A DNA stretch of 39,982 nucleotides. It comes from Opitutia bacterium. GTDB taxonomy: Bacteria > Verrucomicrobiota > Kiritimatiellia > CAIQIC01 > Lenti-01. The stretch lies in assembly GCA_009928955.1 (NCBI GenBank), contig SABN01000021.1, positions 1 to 39,982 on the forward strand, read 5' to 3'. The translations under genes were made by a program, and so were the position numbers. Positions 23,825-33,200 of the stretch are shown one piece after another. Numbering within the stretch: the stretch's first letter is position 1; each line of letters starts with the position of its first letter. The notes beneath the pieces were generated by a model. The model searched no databases. It was given only the letters and a program-made list of their open reading frames with translations, and was not told where the DNA came from.

Positions 23825-26800
23825 CTACTGTACCACAATGTTCTCGATGCCGCCGGGCAGGATTTCCACGACGCGAACCAGCTTCCCTTTGCCATCGAAA
23901 TGGATGGAAAGGGTGCGGGGGCCGATCTCATAACGCCAAAGGGGCTTCTGGCGCCGGGTGGGCGTTCCGACGGCCGCCTCGACCTCCTTTTTGGCCATCC
24001 CGGGGCGCAGGGCGGTGAAATCGGCCGGCGCGCGGACGGCGCCGGAAGCGTCGGCGGCGCCGAAGGTGATGGCGCCGATGTCAACCATGTCGCGCGGCTG
24101 GTCGAGGCGGAGGGCGAGGGTCTGGCGTTGTTCCCCGGCGCGGCCCCAGTCGGTGAACACGGTGGCGGTGACCGTGGCGGGGCCCACGAGCGTTTGCTGG
24201 CGGGAGCCGTAGTACTTGGCCTTGATGGCGTAGGAGCCTGGCGGGGCGGCGCGGACGAGGTATTCCTCGGGACCGTAGCCGTCGGTGACATCGCGGGAGA
24301 CGAGGCCGCCGCGGGCGGTGCGGTTGTGGCCGTAGTAGGCCTCTTCGCCGCCGGGTTCGACCACGTGCAGATCGATGTCGGTGGCGTCGGCGTCCCACGA
24401 CATCACGATGCGGATGTCGGTGTCGAGGTTGTCGCGGAGCTTCGCGTCGATTTCGGGGATGGCGGGCTGGTCGCCGTTTTTCCATTCTTGGCGGTCGATC
24501 CAGGCGACGAGGGCGTTGCGTTCCTCGAGGGCGAAGAGGGGGATGCTGTCGGCATGGCGGTTCCACGGCGTGAGGGCGACCTTCTCGAACAGGGCCAGGG
24601 CCTCCTCGAGGTCGGCCTGGCCGAGGGCAAGCTTGCCGCGTTCGGCGAGGGCGAGGGCGAGATCGCGGAAGGACTGCGGCTCCTCGGCGCGCAGCTTGGC
24701 CACGCGGCGGAGGAGGACGATGGCGCGGTCGAGTTCGCCCGCTTGCCGCAGGCGCCAGGCATGGACGCGCAGGAGGGCGGCATCCTCGATCTTGAGTTCG
24801 GCGAGGTTGGAGAGGATGCGCAGGCCGAGAGACTTGTCGTCCGGCTTGAGGAACTCCTCGGCGCAGTCGAGGAAGAAGGCAGGGCTTTGCGACCACTCCT
24901 TGCGCTCGGCGAGATAGGCGCCGTAGCGCTGGGCGGCCTCGGCGGCGCGGATGGCCTTGAGGTATGGCGTGTCGGGGCTCCATTCCTTGATCTGGATGGA
25001 GGCGGCCGGACGGGTGGCGGGAGCGGATTTCGCAAGGAAGGCGGGCGCGCCGCTGGCGTCGCCGAAAACCGTGTCGGACTCTTCTGCCGCCATGGCGAAA
25101 TCGGCCTCGGCCGGAGGCGCGGCCATGGCGACAGGGGACGGCGCGGCATCGAGAGCCATCATCCGCATGGCGACCGGGGCGGATTCTTCGCTTTCGCGAC
25201 TGGCTTTGGTTGGCGTGACGGGGAGCGGATTCTTGGAGAAGTCTGTTTTCCACCATTCGACGCGCTGTTTCCAGAGTTCGGCGAGTTGCCCGAGGTGGCG
25301 GGTGCGGGCGTCGGTGGTTTCCTGTCCGCGGTTTTTGAGGGCGGCGAAATATTGCTCGCGCATTTCGGGCAGGGAGGCAGGCGGCTCGATTTCGTGGCGG
25401 ACCCACTGGTCGAGGGATTCGAGGACGAGGAGGGAGGTGGCCGGACTGACGAGGCCGTACTGGCGGCCGAGGGCGAGCAGGTCGTCTTCGAATTGTTCGG
25501 CGCGGGGCGAGAGTTGATTGACGCGCGCGGCGGCCCTGGCGGTGGCGAGGGTTTTCCCCGCGCGGGCGTCTTCGGCGCGGAGGGTGAAGGGGTCGGAGAA
25601 CAGGTCACCGGTGTATTCGATCTGGACGGATGCTTCGGGGGCGGTGAGTTGGCCGAGCAGCGTGATGCGGCCTGATGCGGGACGGCCAATGCCTTGGAGG
25701 TTGGCGATGCCGGTGCCCTTCACGCCGACGATGCGGGGAAGAGGGCTGCAAATCAACGCCGCCGCTGTCGGGCTGTCCATGGTTTGCAGGTCGTACAACG
25801 CGCCGCGGCAAGCCTGTCGCAGGGTTTCGCGGTCGGCGATCGTCTGCGAAACAATGGCGATGGGCTTGGTTCCGGTGAACTCAAGCGGCTTGTCGGAGAG
25901 CGTATCGATGCCATCGGTGAACAGCAAAACCGGTGCGCCATCGTTCGGAACGGCGGCGGCCAAGGCGGCGAAATCGGAGCCGCCGTCGAACGGCACCTCC
26001 TTAAGGGCGGCGATGAGGTCGGCGGCGGACTTGAAATCCCGCGCGGGTTCTGGCACGTCGCGGAAAACGATCAGAGAGAAGGAAGGGTTTTCACCGAGTG
26101 CGCCAACCAGCTCGAATTCCTTCTTGAGGTCAGCATCAGCTCGACTGCCTGAGGCATCCCAAAGAATCAAGTATTTTGGGGGGCATATGACATGGTCATT
26201 TCCAACCCAATTGCGAATCGCCGAAATGGAAAACCAGATGGAGCCATCGGTGGCTTTTTCGACCGAGGAAAGGTTGGCGGGTAGTTTGGGCAAGGCGACC
26301 CAGACATCCTCGCCGGGGGTGGCGTTGGTGGCGGTGGATTCGACGCGCCAGAAGTTTTCGGCCTGCTGGAAGCGGAGATCGCCGAGGCCGCCGAGGACGG
26401 GGGCTTCGGCGGCGGTGTTGGCGACCTCGATTTTCACGGAGAGCTTGGCGATGGTGTCGCGCGGCATGGGGAGGAGGAGGGCGGCATCGCCGTTGGGAGC
26501 GATGGCGAGCGGGGTGGTGTAGGAGAGGCGGAGGGTGCGGGAGCCGCGGGCGGGCAGGGGGTAGATGCGGGTGCGGTAGAGGTTGCCCTTGACGTGTTCG
26601 ACGAGGCCGGGGTCGACGCGCTGGCGGGTTTCCGTTTCGAAGGCGACGCGGGCTTTCTCCTTCTTCACGACGACGCCATCGGTGAGGACGCCGTTGAGGT
26701 CGAGGGCATAGCCGCAGACGGCGGCGCCGTCGGGGAGCGGGAAGACGAGCTCGCCTTCGAGGAGGCGGTCGTTGGGATTGTGGAAGACGAGGGTGGTGAC

Positions 26801-26995
26801 GACGGTCGCGTAGAGTCCGCGCACGGCGGCGGCGACGGACAGTTCCTGCACTTGCATCGGAGTGGAATTGGTATCGGAGAGCTGGATGCGCGGCGGCGGG
26901 AAGGGGAGGAGACCGTCGGGCGGGAGGAGGCGCTGGGCGGAGGCGGAGGTCAGGGCGGCGAGCCAGAGGGCGCAGGAAACGGCGAGGACTTTCAT
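23825..26995 (-). CDS. Secreted VIT/von Willebrand A-like protein with TPR-like and DUF2135-like domains
   Basis: 1056 aa. Signal peptide (1-21), a VIT (inter-alpha-trypsin inhibitor) domain (about 45-165), a VWA-like domain with the MIDAS-type DASGS (Asp280, Ser282, Ser284) and LFTDGID (about 358-364), then a low-complexity Ala/Pro/Met linker (about 600-665), helical TPR-like repeats (about 680-815), a DUF2135-like beta domain (DIRIVMSWDADATDIDLHV, about 860-965) and a short C-terminal domain ending ILPGGIENIVVQ. The function of such proteins is unknown; they are usually exported and may bind metal and protein partners. The ATG at 26995 is chosen over an upstream start because it opens the signal peptide and has AAGGA about 10 bases before it. 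It is the first gene of the unit with ldh and the kinase. Confidence 0.85.
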   Translation of the reverse strand: MKVLAVSCALWLAALTSASAQRLLPPDGLLPFPPPRIQLSDTNSTPMQVQELSVAAAVRGLYATVVTTLVFHNPNDRLLEGELVFPLPDGAAVCGYALDLNGVLTDGVVVKKEKARVAFETETRQRVDPGLVEHVKGNLYRTRIYPLPARGSRTLRLSYTTPLAIAPNGDAALLLPMPRDTIAKLSVKIEVANTAAEAPVLGGLGDLRFQQAENFWRVESTATNATPGEDVWVALPKLPANLSSVEKATDGSIWFSISAIRNWVGNDHVICPPKYLILWDASGSRADADLKKEFELVGALGENPSFSLIVFRDVPEPARDFKSAADLIAALKEVPFDGGSDFAALAAAVPNDGAPVLLFTDGIDTLSDKPLEFTGTKPIAIVSQTIADRETLRQACRGALYDLQTMDSPTAAALICSPLPRIVGVKGTGIANLQGIGRPASGRITLLGQLTAPEASVQIEYTGDLFSDPFTLRAEDARAGKTLATARAAARVNQLSPRAEQFEDDLLALGRQYGLVSPATSLLVLESLDQWVRHEIEPPASLPEMREQYFAALKNRGQETTDARTRHLGQLAELWKQRVEWWKTDFSKNPLPVTPTKASRESEESAPVAMRMMALDAAPSPVAMAAPPAEADFAMAAEESDTVFGDASGAPAFLAKSAPATRPAASIQIKEWSPDTPYLKAIRAAEAAQRYGAYLAERKEWSQSPAFFLDCAEEFLKPDDKSLGLRILSNLAELKIEDAALLRVHAWRLRQAGELDRAIVLLRRVAKLRAEEPQSFRDLALALAERGKLALGQADLEEALALFEKVALTPWNRHADSIPLFALEERNALVAWIDRQEWKNGDQPAIPEIDAKLRDNLDTDIRIVMSWDADATDIDLHVVEPGGEEAYYGHNRTARGGLVSRDVTDGYGPEEYLVRAAPPGSYAIKAKYYGSRQQTLVGPATVTATVFTDWGRAGEQRQTLALRLDQPRDMVDIGAITFGAADASGAVRAPADFTALRPGMAKKEVEAAVGTPTRRQKPLWRYEIGPRTLSIHFDGKGKLVRVVEILPGGIENIVVQ

Positions 26996-27112
26996 GGCGT
27001 GAGGATTCCTTTCCACGCAAGGGAAGATAAGGCCGCCGGACTTGGGGGGGAAGGAAAAAGGGTGGGTTCAGGGGGGAGGCATGGAGGAAAAGCGAACGGA
27101 TGGGGGAGAAGA

Positions 27113-27188
27113 TGGTGGCGGGAACCGGGGTCGAACCGGTGACCTAAGGCTTATGAGTCCTCCGCTCTGCCAACTGAGCTATCCCGCC
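27113..27188 (-). tRNA. tRNA-Met (anticodon CAU)
   Basis: A 76-nt cloverleaf. The acceptor stem GGCGGGA/TCCCGCC pairs fully, the D arm has GCTC-AGTTGGCA-GAGC, the anticodon loop reads CTCATAA with anticodon CAU, the variable loop is AGGTC, and the T arm holds GGTTCGAACCCC. The 3' CCA is encoded (27115-27113). The anticodon stem has one A-G mismatch next to the loop. CAU can be elongator Met, initiator Met or modified Ile2. The A-T-rich stem and lack of the initiator's three G-C pairs argue for elongator Met, but this is not certain. Confidence 0.9.
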
Positions 27189-27206
27189 GGGAAACAATGG
27201 GGTGGG

Positions 27207-27235
27207 ACTTTAAGGGAAGCGGGAGGCTTTGTCAA
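27207..27235 (-). promoter_or_regulatory. Promoter of tRNA-Met
   Basis: On the - strand TTGACA (27235-27230), 17 bases, TAAAGT (27212-27207). The start is expected near 27200, 12 bases before the mature tRNA. The -35 is perfect and the -10 matches 4 of 6 positions. Confidence 0.6.
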
Positions 27236-27262
27236 CCCGCCGCAAAGGAATGCCGCAAAGGA

Positions 27263-28696
27263 TCAGTTGACGGGGCGCTCGCGGGGAGCCGTCGGAATCG
27301 CCAACTGCACGATGGAATTCGTGGAACCGATGGTTTGCCAGACGATTTTCTCTCCGGCGGTCTGGGGGAAGGAGTCTTCGAGCTCGTTGTCGGTGAGTTG
27401 CATGGCGATGTTGTCGCCGAGGTCGAGGGCCATGATCTCGGCATCCCAGTTGTCGACATAGCTCATCCACGCGATGATTCCGTCGCGGATCTTGGGGGCG
27501 ATGTCGTCCCAGGTGTTGCTGGTGAGCTTGATGGTGCGCCGGCCGTCGAAATAATAGATTTCGATGTCGGTGTCGTCATAGCCTTGCCAGACGACCTTGC
27601 CCGCCCAGATGGAAGGGGCGCTGTTGTCTTCGGTGCTTTCGCTGATCTTGCGGATGACGCCCTCGCGCCAATGGAAGATTTCGGCGGTGACGGTGGGATG
27701 GGCGACCCATGCGATTTCGCCGTTCCAGACGACCGGCGTGGTGTCGTCGAACTGGTTGTTGGTGATTTGTTCGAGCTGGCCGACGTCGAAGCGGTATCGG
27801 AAGATTTCGTAGTCGTCTCCATCCCACGCCTGGAAGACGAGGTCGTTGCCGTGGATGTCGGGGTTCAGGACGTAGAAATAGTTGGTGGTGAGCTGGGTGA
27901 GGTTGGTGTCGCCGGGTTTCCAAATGAGGATTTCATAGCCATAGGGCCAGCCGCGGGCGCATTGGAAGGCGATGCCGGCGTCGGACATGACGGGGACGCT
28001 GAAATGGCGGGTGCCGGGGGTGATGCGATCGATTCCGCCCTCGGGGCGATACACGGCGATGTCGCCGGCCTTGCCCGAATGGCGCCACATCTGGCGCTGA
28101 AAAGAGTTGGTGGCATTTTGATCGACGGCCGCAACCGTTGGTTCGGCCGGCGGCGGGTTGGTGGAATCTCCGGCGGCGGCATCGGCCTCGACGGCGGACC
28201 GGGGCGCGGGGAGGGTCGGGTCGAACAGCCCGGGATACTCCGACTCCATCTGCCGCATCTCGTCGTTTTTCGGCGGGACGGTCAATTCGAAGGGATATCC
28301 GCCGTCCGCGTTGTTCTTGAACCAAGCCGTGAAGATGACGGAATCGCGAATGACCAGCGGGCGTTCGCTGCGGCCGTAGATGAGGAGGTTGTCCTTGGTG
28401 ATGTTCTGCGGCGGCTGGCCTTCGCGCCAGATGAAGATGTCCGAGCGGCTGGCCCCCGGAGGGTTGTTCAGGACATCGGACCGCGCGCTCAACACCGAGC
28501 CGTCTCCGTGGACGGAGTAGCCTTGCCAGGCGACGATGCCGGTTTCGCCGATGGAGGGACTGCGCGAATTGCCTTGGGGGTCGGAGAGCGTTTGGACGGA
28601 GAAATCGCGCGCGGGGGCGGCCCCGGCGCATAGCAAGAGCCAGACAAGCGCAAAGGCTGTCTGGCGGCTGGCGGGAGGCAGGCGGGAGAAAATCAT
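27263..28696 (-). CDS. Secreted beta-propeller (TolB/WD40-like) protein
   Basis: 477 aa with an N-terminal signal peptide ending near GAAPARD (about 30). The body has repeated blades of the type 'DIxIWxxG... NLTQLTTN... NPDIHGNDLVFQAWDGDDYEIFRYR... QLEQITNNQFDDTTPVVWNGEIAWV', with Asp/Trp/Tyr at like positions, as in TolB-like propellers that read periplasmic proteins. A Pro/Ala/Thr-rich insert lies around 165-190. No catalytic motif is visible. It starts 5 bases after the stop of the upstream membrane-anchored gene, so the two form an operon and probably one complex. Confidence 0.8.
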   Translation of the reverse strand: MIFSRLPPASRQTAFALVWLLLCAGAAPARDFSVQTLSDPQGNSRSPSIGETGIVAWQGYSVHGDGSVLSARSDVLNNPPGASRSDIFIWREGQPPQNITKDNLLIYGRSERPLVIRDSVIFTAWFKNNADGGYPFELTVPPKNDEMRQMESEYPGLFDPTLPAPRSAVEADAAAGDSTNPPPAEPTVAAVDQNATNSFQRQMWRHSGKAGDIAVYRPEGGIDRITPGTRHFSVPVMSDAGIAFQCARGWPYGYEILIWKPGDTNLTQLTTNYFYVLNPDIHGNDLVFQAWDGDDYEIFRYRFDVGQLEQITNNQFDDTTPVVWNGEIAWVAHPTVTAEIFHWREGVIRKISESTEDNSAPSIWAGKVVWQGYDDTDIEIYYFDGRRTIKLTSNTWDDIAPKIRDGIIAWMSYVDNWDAEIMALDLGDNIAMQLTDNELEDSFPQTAGEKIVWQTIGSTNSIVQLAIPTAPRERPVN

Positions 28697-28701
28697 GGAA
28701 A

Positions 28702-29997
28702 TCAGGTGGTCTGGCCTGTCGGGGTGGGCTGGGGTTTGCTCTTCAATTGTTCTTTTTCAAGGCGGATTCGCGCTTTTTCTTCCTTTTCGGTCTTGGCGGC
28801 GGCTTCTTTTTCGGTCTGGATGCGCTCGCGCTCGGCGGCGGCGGCCAGAGAACCGGGGGTCGGGATGCCTTCATCGCCCAACGGCCATTCGGGACCCCAC
28901 CGGTGGGGGGAGCTCCAATAGCCGCCAGAGGGGCTGGCCCGTTCGTTGAAGGCGAATTCCCACGGGAGATTGCCGGCGAGGGAAAAGGATTTCTGGGCGG
29001 CCATGTCGCGTCCGGCGCGTTCGATGGTTTTGAGGATGGCGTTGTTCTTGGCGCGGTCGTAGTCGACGCGGGCGACGACCAAGACCTGATCTTGGATCAG
29101 CGAAAAGGAGTCGATGAGCTCGACATATTCAACGGACCACCAGGAATCGTTCATCTTGCCCCAGGGCATATCCTTGATATAGCCGCTGAATTTGTCGCGG
29201 AAGGTGATGCGCGCCAGGGCGGCCATGTCCTGGATGACGGTGTGGACTTGCGCGGAGGAGCGCGGGGAGGCGGAGACGAACATCAGTTCGGTCTTGCCGC
29301 TGTCGCCGGCCATTTCGCCCTTGATGATGAGCGCCTGCAGGTGGTTGCGGAGGTTGGGGGGGGCGAGTTCCTTGGGGTCGGGGAAGACGATGGCGTAGTG
29401 GAGGGGGGCGTCGGCGATGCGCTGGGCCAGCGGGTAAATGCCGCCGTTGAGCAGGTCGAAGAGGAGGGACATGTGGGCCTCGGCCTTTTCCTGTTCGCAG
29501 AAGACGATGATGTCGCGGCCCAAGAGATTCATGACGGCATTGCCGGAGAACCAGAGGGTGGGATCGAGTTCCTGCTGGAAATAGCCGGTGGAGTGGAAGC
29601 CCAGTCGCTTGCTCTTGGGGTCCGGGAAGCCGCCGACGGCATAGATGGCGGCATCGGAAACCGCGCCGGCCTGGTTTTTGCGGTAGGTGACGACCATGGC
29701 GGAGACGCTACCGAGCTTGAGATTGGCGTCGGTGGCCATGCCCAGGTCCACAACGGTTTTGAGGCGTTCGACAAGCTCGGGATTGTCGCCGAAAAGAGAA
29801 AGCAGATAATTGTCGGAAAGAACATCCTCGGCGGGGGCGCCCTCGATGGTTTCGCCTGATTCGAGCAGATAGCGGATATGCTGGAAGCCGCCGTAGGCGG
29901 CATGGAAGACGCCAAAGGCCCTCCAGCCGACATAGGCCCCTGCGCCCAAGGCGATCAGCAGGCAAAAACCCAGACTTCGAATGATGATTCTACGCAT
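28702..29997 (-). CDS. Membrane-anchored hypothetical protein
   Basis: 431 aa. One N-terminal helix (about 8-27, SLGFCLLIALGAGAYVGW) leaves the rest outside the cytoplasm. The middle is a mixed alpha/beta domain of a type I do not recognise. The C-terminal tail of about 50 residues is strongly charged (Glu, Lys, Arg, Gln) and ends in a Pro/Thr stretch. The ATG at 29997 is preceded by a well-spaced AAGGA. It shares an operon with the propeller gene after it, and its promoter contains a LacI-type palindrome. No function is assigned. Confidence 0.75.
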   Translation of the reverse strand: MRRIIIRSLGFCLLIALGAGAYVGWRAFGVFHAAYGGFQHIRYLLESGETIEGAPAEDVLSDNYLLSLFGDNPELVERLKTVVDLGMATDANLKLGSVSAMVVTYRKNQAGAVSDAAIYAVGGFPDPKSKRLGFHSTGYFQQELDPTLWFSGNAVMNLLGRDIIVFCEQEKAEAHMSLLFDLLNGGIYPLAQRIADAPLHYAIVFPDPKELAPPNLRNHLQALIIKGEMAGDSGKTELMFVSASPRSSAQVHTVIQDMAALARITFRDKFSGYIKDMPWGKMNDSWWSVEYVELIDSFSLIQDQVLVVARVDYDRAKNNAILKTIERAGRDMAAQKSFSLAGNLPWEFAFNERASPSGGYWSSPHRWGPEWPLGDEGIPTPGSLAAAAERERIQTEKEAAAKTEKEEKARIRLEKEQLKSKPQPTPTGQTT

Positions 29998-30031
29998 GAT
30001 ATCGGCATCCTTATCCGGATGTTCCAAACAA

Positions 30032-30060
30032 ACTATATGCGAAAGCGCTTTCTCGCACAA
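30032..30060 (-). promoter_or_regulatory. Promoter of the membrane-anchored/propeller operon
   Basis: On the - strand TTGTGC (30060-30055), 17 bases, TATAGT (30037-30032). The start is expected near 30025, giving a leader of about 28 bases with AAGGA. The operator at 30041-30052 sits wholly in the spacer. Confidence 0.6.
30041..30052. promoter_or_regulatory. LacI-family-type operator palindrome
   Basis: GAAAGCGCTTTC is a perfect 12-bp palindrome with a central CG, the pattern bound by many LacI/CcpA-family sugar regulators. It lies between the -35 and -10 of the - strand promoter, where a bound repressor would block RNA polymerase. It is about 100 bases upstream of the + strand glucanase promoter, which it could also affect. 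No LacI-type gene is in the window. Confidence 0.55.
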
Positions 30061-30079
30061 GTTCAAAAGCGAGATATTT

Positions 30080-30128
30080 GGCGGCGCGGGGAGGCCGCCG
30101 CGGCGGATGCCGGGCGAATATTTTTCGC
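30080..30128. other. Two small hairpins in the divergent intergenic region
   Basis: GGCGGC (30080-30085) pairs with GCCGCC (30094-30099) across an 8-base loop, and GCGAA (30114-30118) pairs with TTCGC (30124-30128) across TATTT. They lie between the two divergent promoters, are not in either transcript as predicted, and have no clear role. Confidence 0.3.
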
Positions 30129-30148
30129 GGGGGTGTAGCGTTTTTGCA

Positions 30149-30177
30149 TTGAGATGGTTCCGGTTCGGGCGTAGGAT
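30149..30177 (+). promoter_or_regulatory. Promoter of the giant alpha-glucanase gene
   Basis: TTGAGA (30149-30154), 17 bases, TAGGAT (30172-30177). A start near 30184 leaves a leader of about 76 bases that includes the hairpin at 30206-30234. Confidence 0.5.
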
Positions 30178-30205
30178 GTTTGCGAGTGTCGGAGCAACTG
30201 CGTTT

Positions 30206-30234
30206 CTTCCGTCCGCCGGATGTTGCGGAGGAAG
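30206..30234 (+). other. Leader hairpin of the glucanase mRNA
   Basis: CTTCC, one unpaired G, TCCGC (30206-30216), an 8-base loop, GCGGAGGAAG (30225-30234). The GGAGGAAG arm could compete with or mask the downstream GGTGAGGAG ribosome-binding site region. Confidence 0.35.
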
Positions 30235-30259
30235 CGAAGGAAAGGTGAGGAGTGCACGG

Positions 30260-33200
30260 ATGAGATCAGGCCTTTTTTCATGGCGCGGGGCGAAGCGGGG
30301 ACTTGTCGGGTGCGGGCTGGCCGGGCTGCTGACCTCGATGGCTTCCGGTGAAACGATGCTGCAGTATTTCAACGCGAGTTGGAACGAGATTGCGGAGAAG
30401 GTTCCCGAGTTGGCGGAAGCGGGATATTCCTCGCTGTGGCTGCCGCCGCCGGCCAAGGCCAACGGCGGCTATTCGGTGGGCTACGACCTGTTCGACCCGT
30501 TCGACCTGGGCAGCAAGGACCAGCGCGGGACCATCGCCACGCGCTACGGCACGAAGGCGGACCTGCACAACCTGATCGAGCTGTGCCACCGCTTCGGCAT
30601 CCGCGTCTATTTCGACAACATCATGAACCATCGGGCCTACGACGTGCCCGGCTACAACGAAACCACGCCGACGGACGTCTTTCCCGGCATGGTCGCCGAA
30701 GATTTCCACCTGCGCACCACCTCCGACGGGTTTTATCGCAAATGGGACAACACCCGCGACTGGCAGGACGCGTGGCAGGTGATGCATCTGGGGCTCTCGG
30801 ATCTGCTGGACATCGCCCACGAGACGCCCAACCAGAACTTCGGCCCCACCGAAGGCAGTTGGCACGACAAGCCGTCCATCGTGCGCCATCCCCAGAATCC
30901 GGAGTATTACGACTGGCATCCGACGCAAGGCCATGTCGGATTCAACAGCACGTCGATCACGGCGGGCGTGATCGCGGCCAACCCGGAATTCTACAAGGAG
31001 GACGTGGGCGCCTACCTGTGCCGCAACGCGCGCTGGATGATGGACACGACCAAGGCCGACGGGTTCCGCCTCGACGCCGTCAAGCACGTGCCGGATTATT
31101 TCTTTGGCAAGATGTGGGGCGACGACAAAGACTCCAGCAACGATGGCTACCTCGGCCAGATCCAGTGGCAGTTCAACAAAACGCACGGCTACAGCGATCC
31201 GAACCACCGCGACAGCAACTTCAACACCGAAAGGCCCCGCGACGACGCGCTGCTGTTTGGCGAGCATCTCGGGCAGCCGCCGGGATACGACGGCTACGTC
31301 GCCGCCGGCATGCGGCTGGTGGACAACGACCTGCGCAACCAGCTCAACTGGCGCTTCAGCGCCGGCGATTTGGCGGGCTACGACAACGCGGGCGCGGGCG
31401 GGTTTGCCCCGGATGTGGGCGTCATGCACGCGCAGAGCCACGACAACGACTACGTGGACCGCAAGGAGCTGCAGCACGCCTACTACTTTCTGCGCGGCGG
31501 ACTCGGTCTGCTCTACACCGACGGCAACCGCCACGCGGAAACCCTCTCCGGCAGCGGCGGGGCCTTCCCGCGCTGGGCCAGCACCGCGTTCCTCGGCCAG
31601 TGGAGCCAGCCTCACATTCCCGAACTGCTCAAGATCCATGAGAACGGCGCGCGCTATACCCACCATGGGATGGGCACCTACTGGGACGGCGCGGTCATCG
31701 CCTGGGAACGCGGCGGGAACTTTCCTTGGAACACCTTTTTGACGGTGTTCAATTCGTCGTGGGACCAATGGCGCACGATCCCGACCAAAGGCACCTTCCC
31801 GGAAGGCGCCTATCTCTACAATTATGCCCGCACCTATCGCCCGCATTGGAAATACGAGCCGGGTTGGCCGGAGGTGGATTATGCCTATGCCGGTTCATTT
31901 GACGGCGTGGAAATGCCCCCCAACAGCTATTCGGTCTGGGGCTACAAGAATCCCGATCCGAGCAGCCTCTGGCCGGGCGACGTCATTTCGATCACCGACG
32001 ACGGCCAACTGGCCGAAACCATTTCGGTGGACCGTCGGGACGGTCCCGACGGCGACGCGGAGTTCAATCCGAACAACTACGGCAACCGGGGATATCCGGT
32101 CGGCGCGACGCCGGCCGCCTATACCTATCGCCAGGAAATCCCGCGCATCACCAAGGGCACCAACGTCGTCTTCACGGCCCGCGTGGATGGCTCGGCCGAC
32201 AACGTCCTGATGCGCCTGAACGGTGGCATGGATTTGAACGGCGACAGCCATTCCGGCGGCGATTCCCGCGACAATCCGCCGGCCCTGTCCGACGACATGG
32301 TCCTCGGCTTCGAGGGCGTCAACTTCGTCCAGCGCATCTGGCCGGAGAAATTCGCGTCGGTGAATTCGGTGTCCAACAAGATCGGCTCGGAGGGTTCGAC
32401 CAGCTATGAATTCACGTCCGGCAGCAGCGGGATCAACGCCTATGAAGCCCAGGGCGTGTCCAATGACTATTCGACCGCGCACGGCGAATTGAGCTGGGTC
32501 TATCATGATCCGACGGCGATGCGCGACGGAGCCGGGTTCGAAGGCGACCAGCAGTTCTGGCCCTATCCTCAGGATTATGCGCTGAGCGGCACGACCTACA
32601 TCTCGTTCAAGTCCGACAAGCAGACGGGGGTGCGGCCGTACCTCTACTACACCACCAACGGCCTCGCCTGGCCGGAAGGGGCGGGGGGCAAGCCCGCCAA
32701 CAACGCGACCAAGGTGTTGGAAGCGGTTTGGATCCATGACGGCGTCGGAACCAGCGATTGGTGGCAATTCCAGCTGCCGACGGCGGCGGCCGGCACCAAG
32801 GTCCGCTTCAAGATCGGCGCGGCGCGCCAGCAGGGCTACGACGAAACGGGGTGGCAGGTGGTCTGGCCCAGCAACAGTGCGGCCATCTATATGAAGAGCA
32901 TCATGCTGGGCGAGTGGGAAACCGATGCCCAGAATCTCAAGACGAAGTCGTACCACGCGCACAACAACTACAACAGCTGGACGACCAACGGGCTGGCCGA
33001 CGGCTTCCACCTGCTGACGGCCCGGGCGTTCCTGGGCCGCGACGACGGCGCGCCGGTCTTCAACACCTTCCGCCAGACGTTCTATCTCGACACCGAAACC
33101 CCGCAGGGCTACGTCCAGTATCCGGCGGCCGACGGCGAGACCTACTATGGCAGCGAATACGGGTTCATCGTCCGCAGCGATCCGAGCGTGCGGGAGGTGT

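Noticed and set aside
20307..23933. A 1208-codon open frame on the + strand opposite the kinase and lactate dehydrogenase genes.
   Set aside because: The opposite strand carries clear domain motifs; this frame is a Gly/Ala/Asp-rich mirror without any recognisable domain.
30032..30052. CRISPR-like or phage attachment repeat in the divergent region.
   Set aside because: There is one palindrome only, with no repeated spacers or integrase, and its place inside a promoter explains it better.
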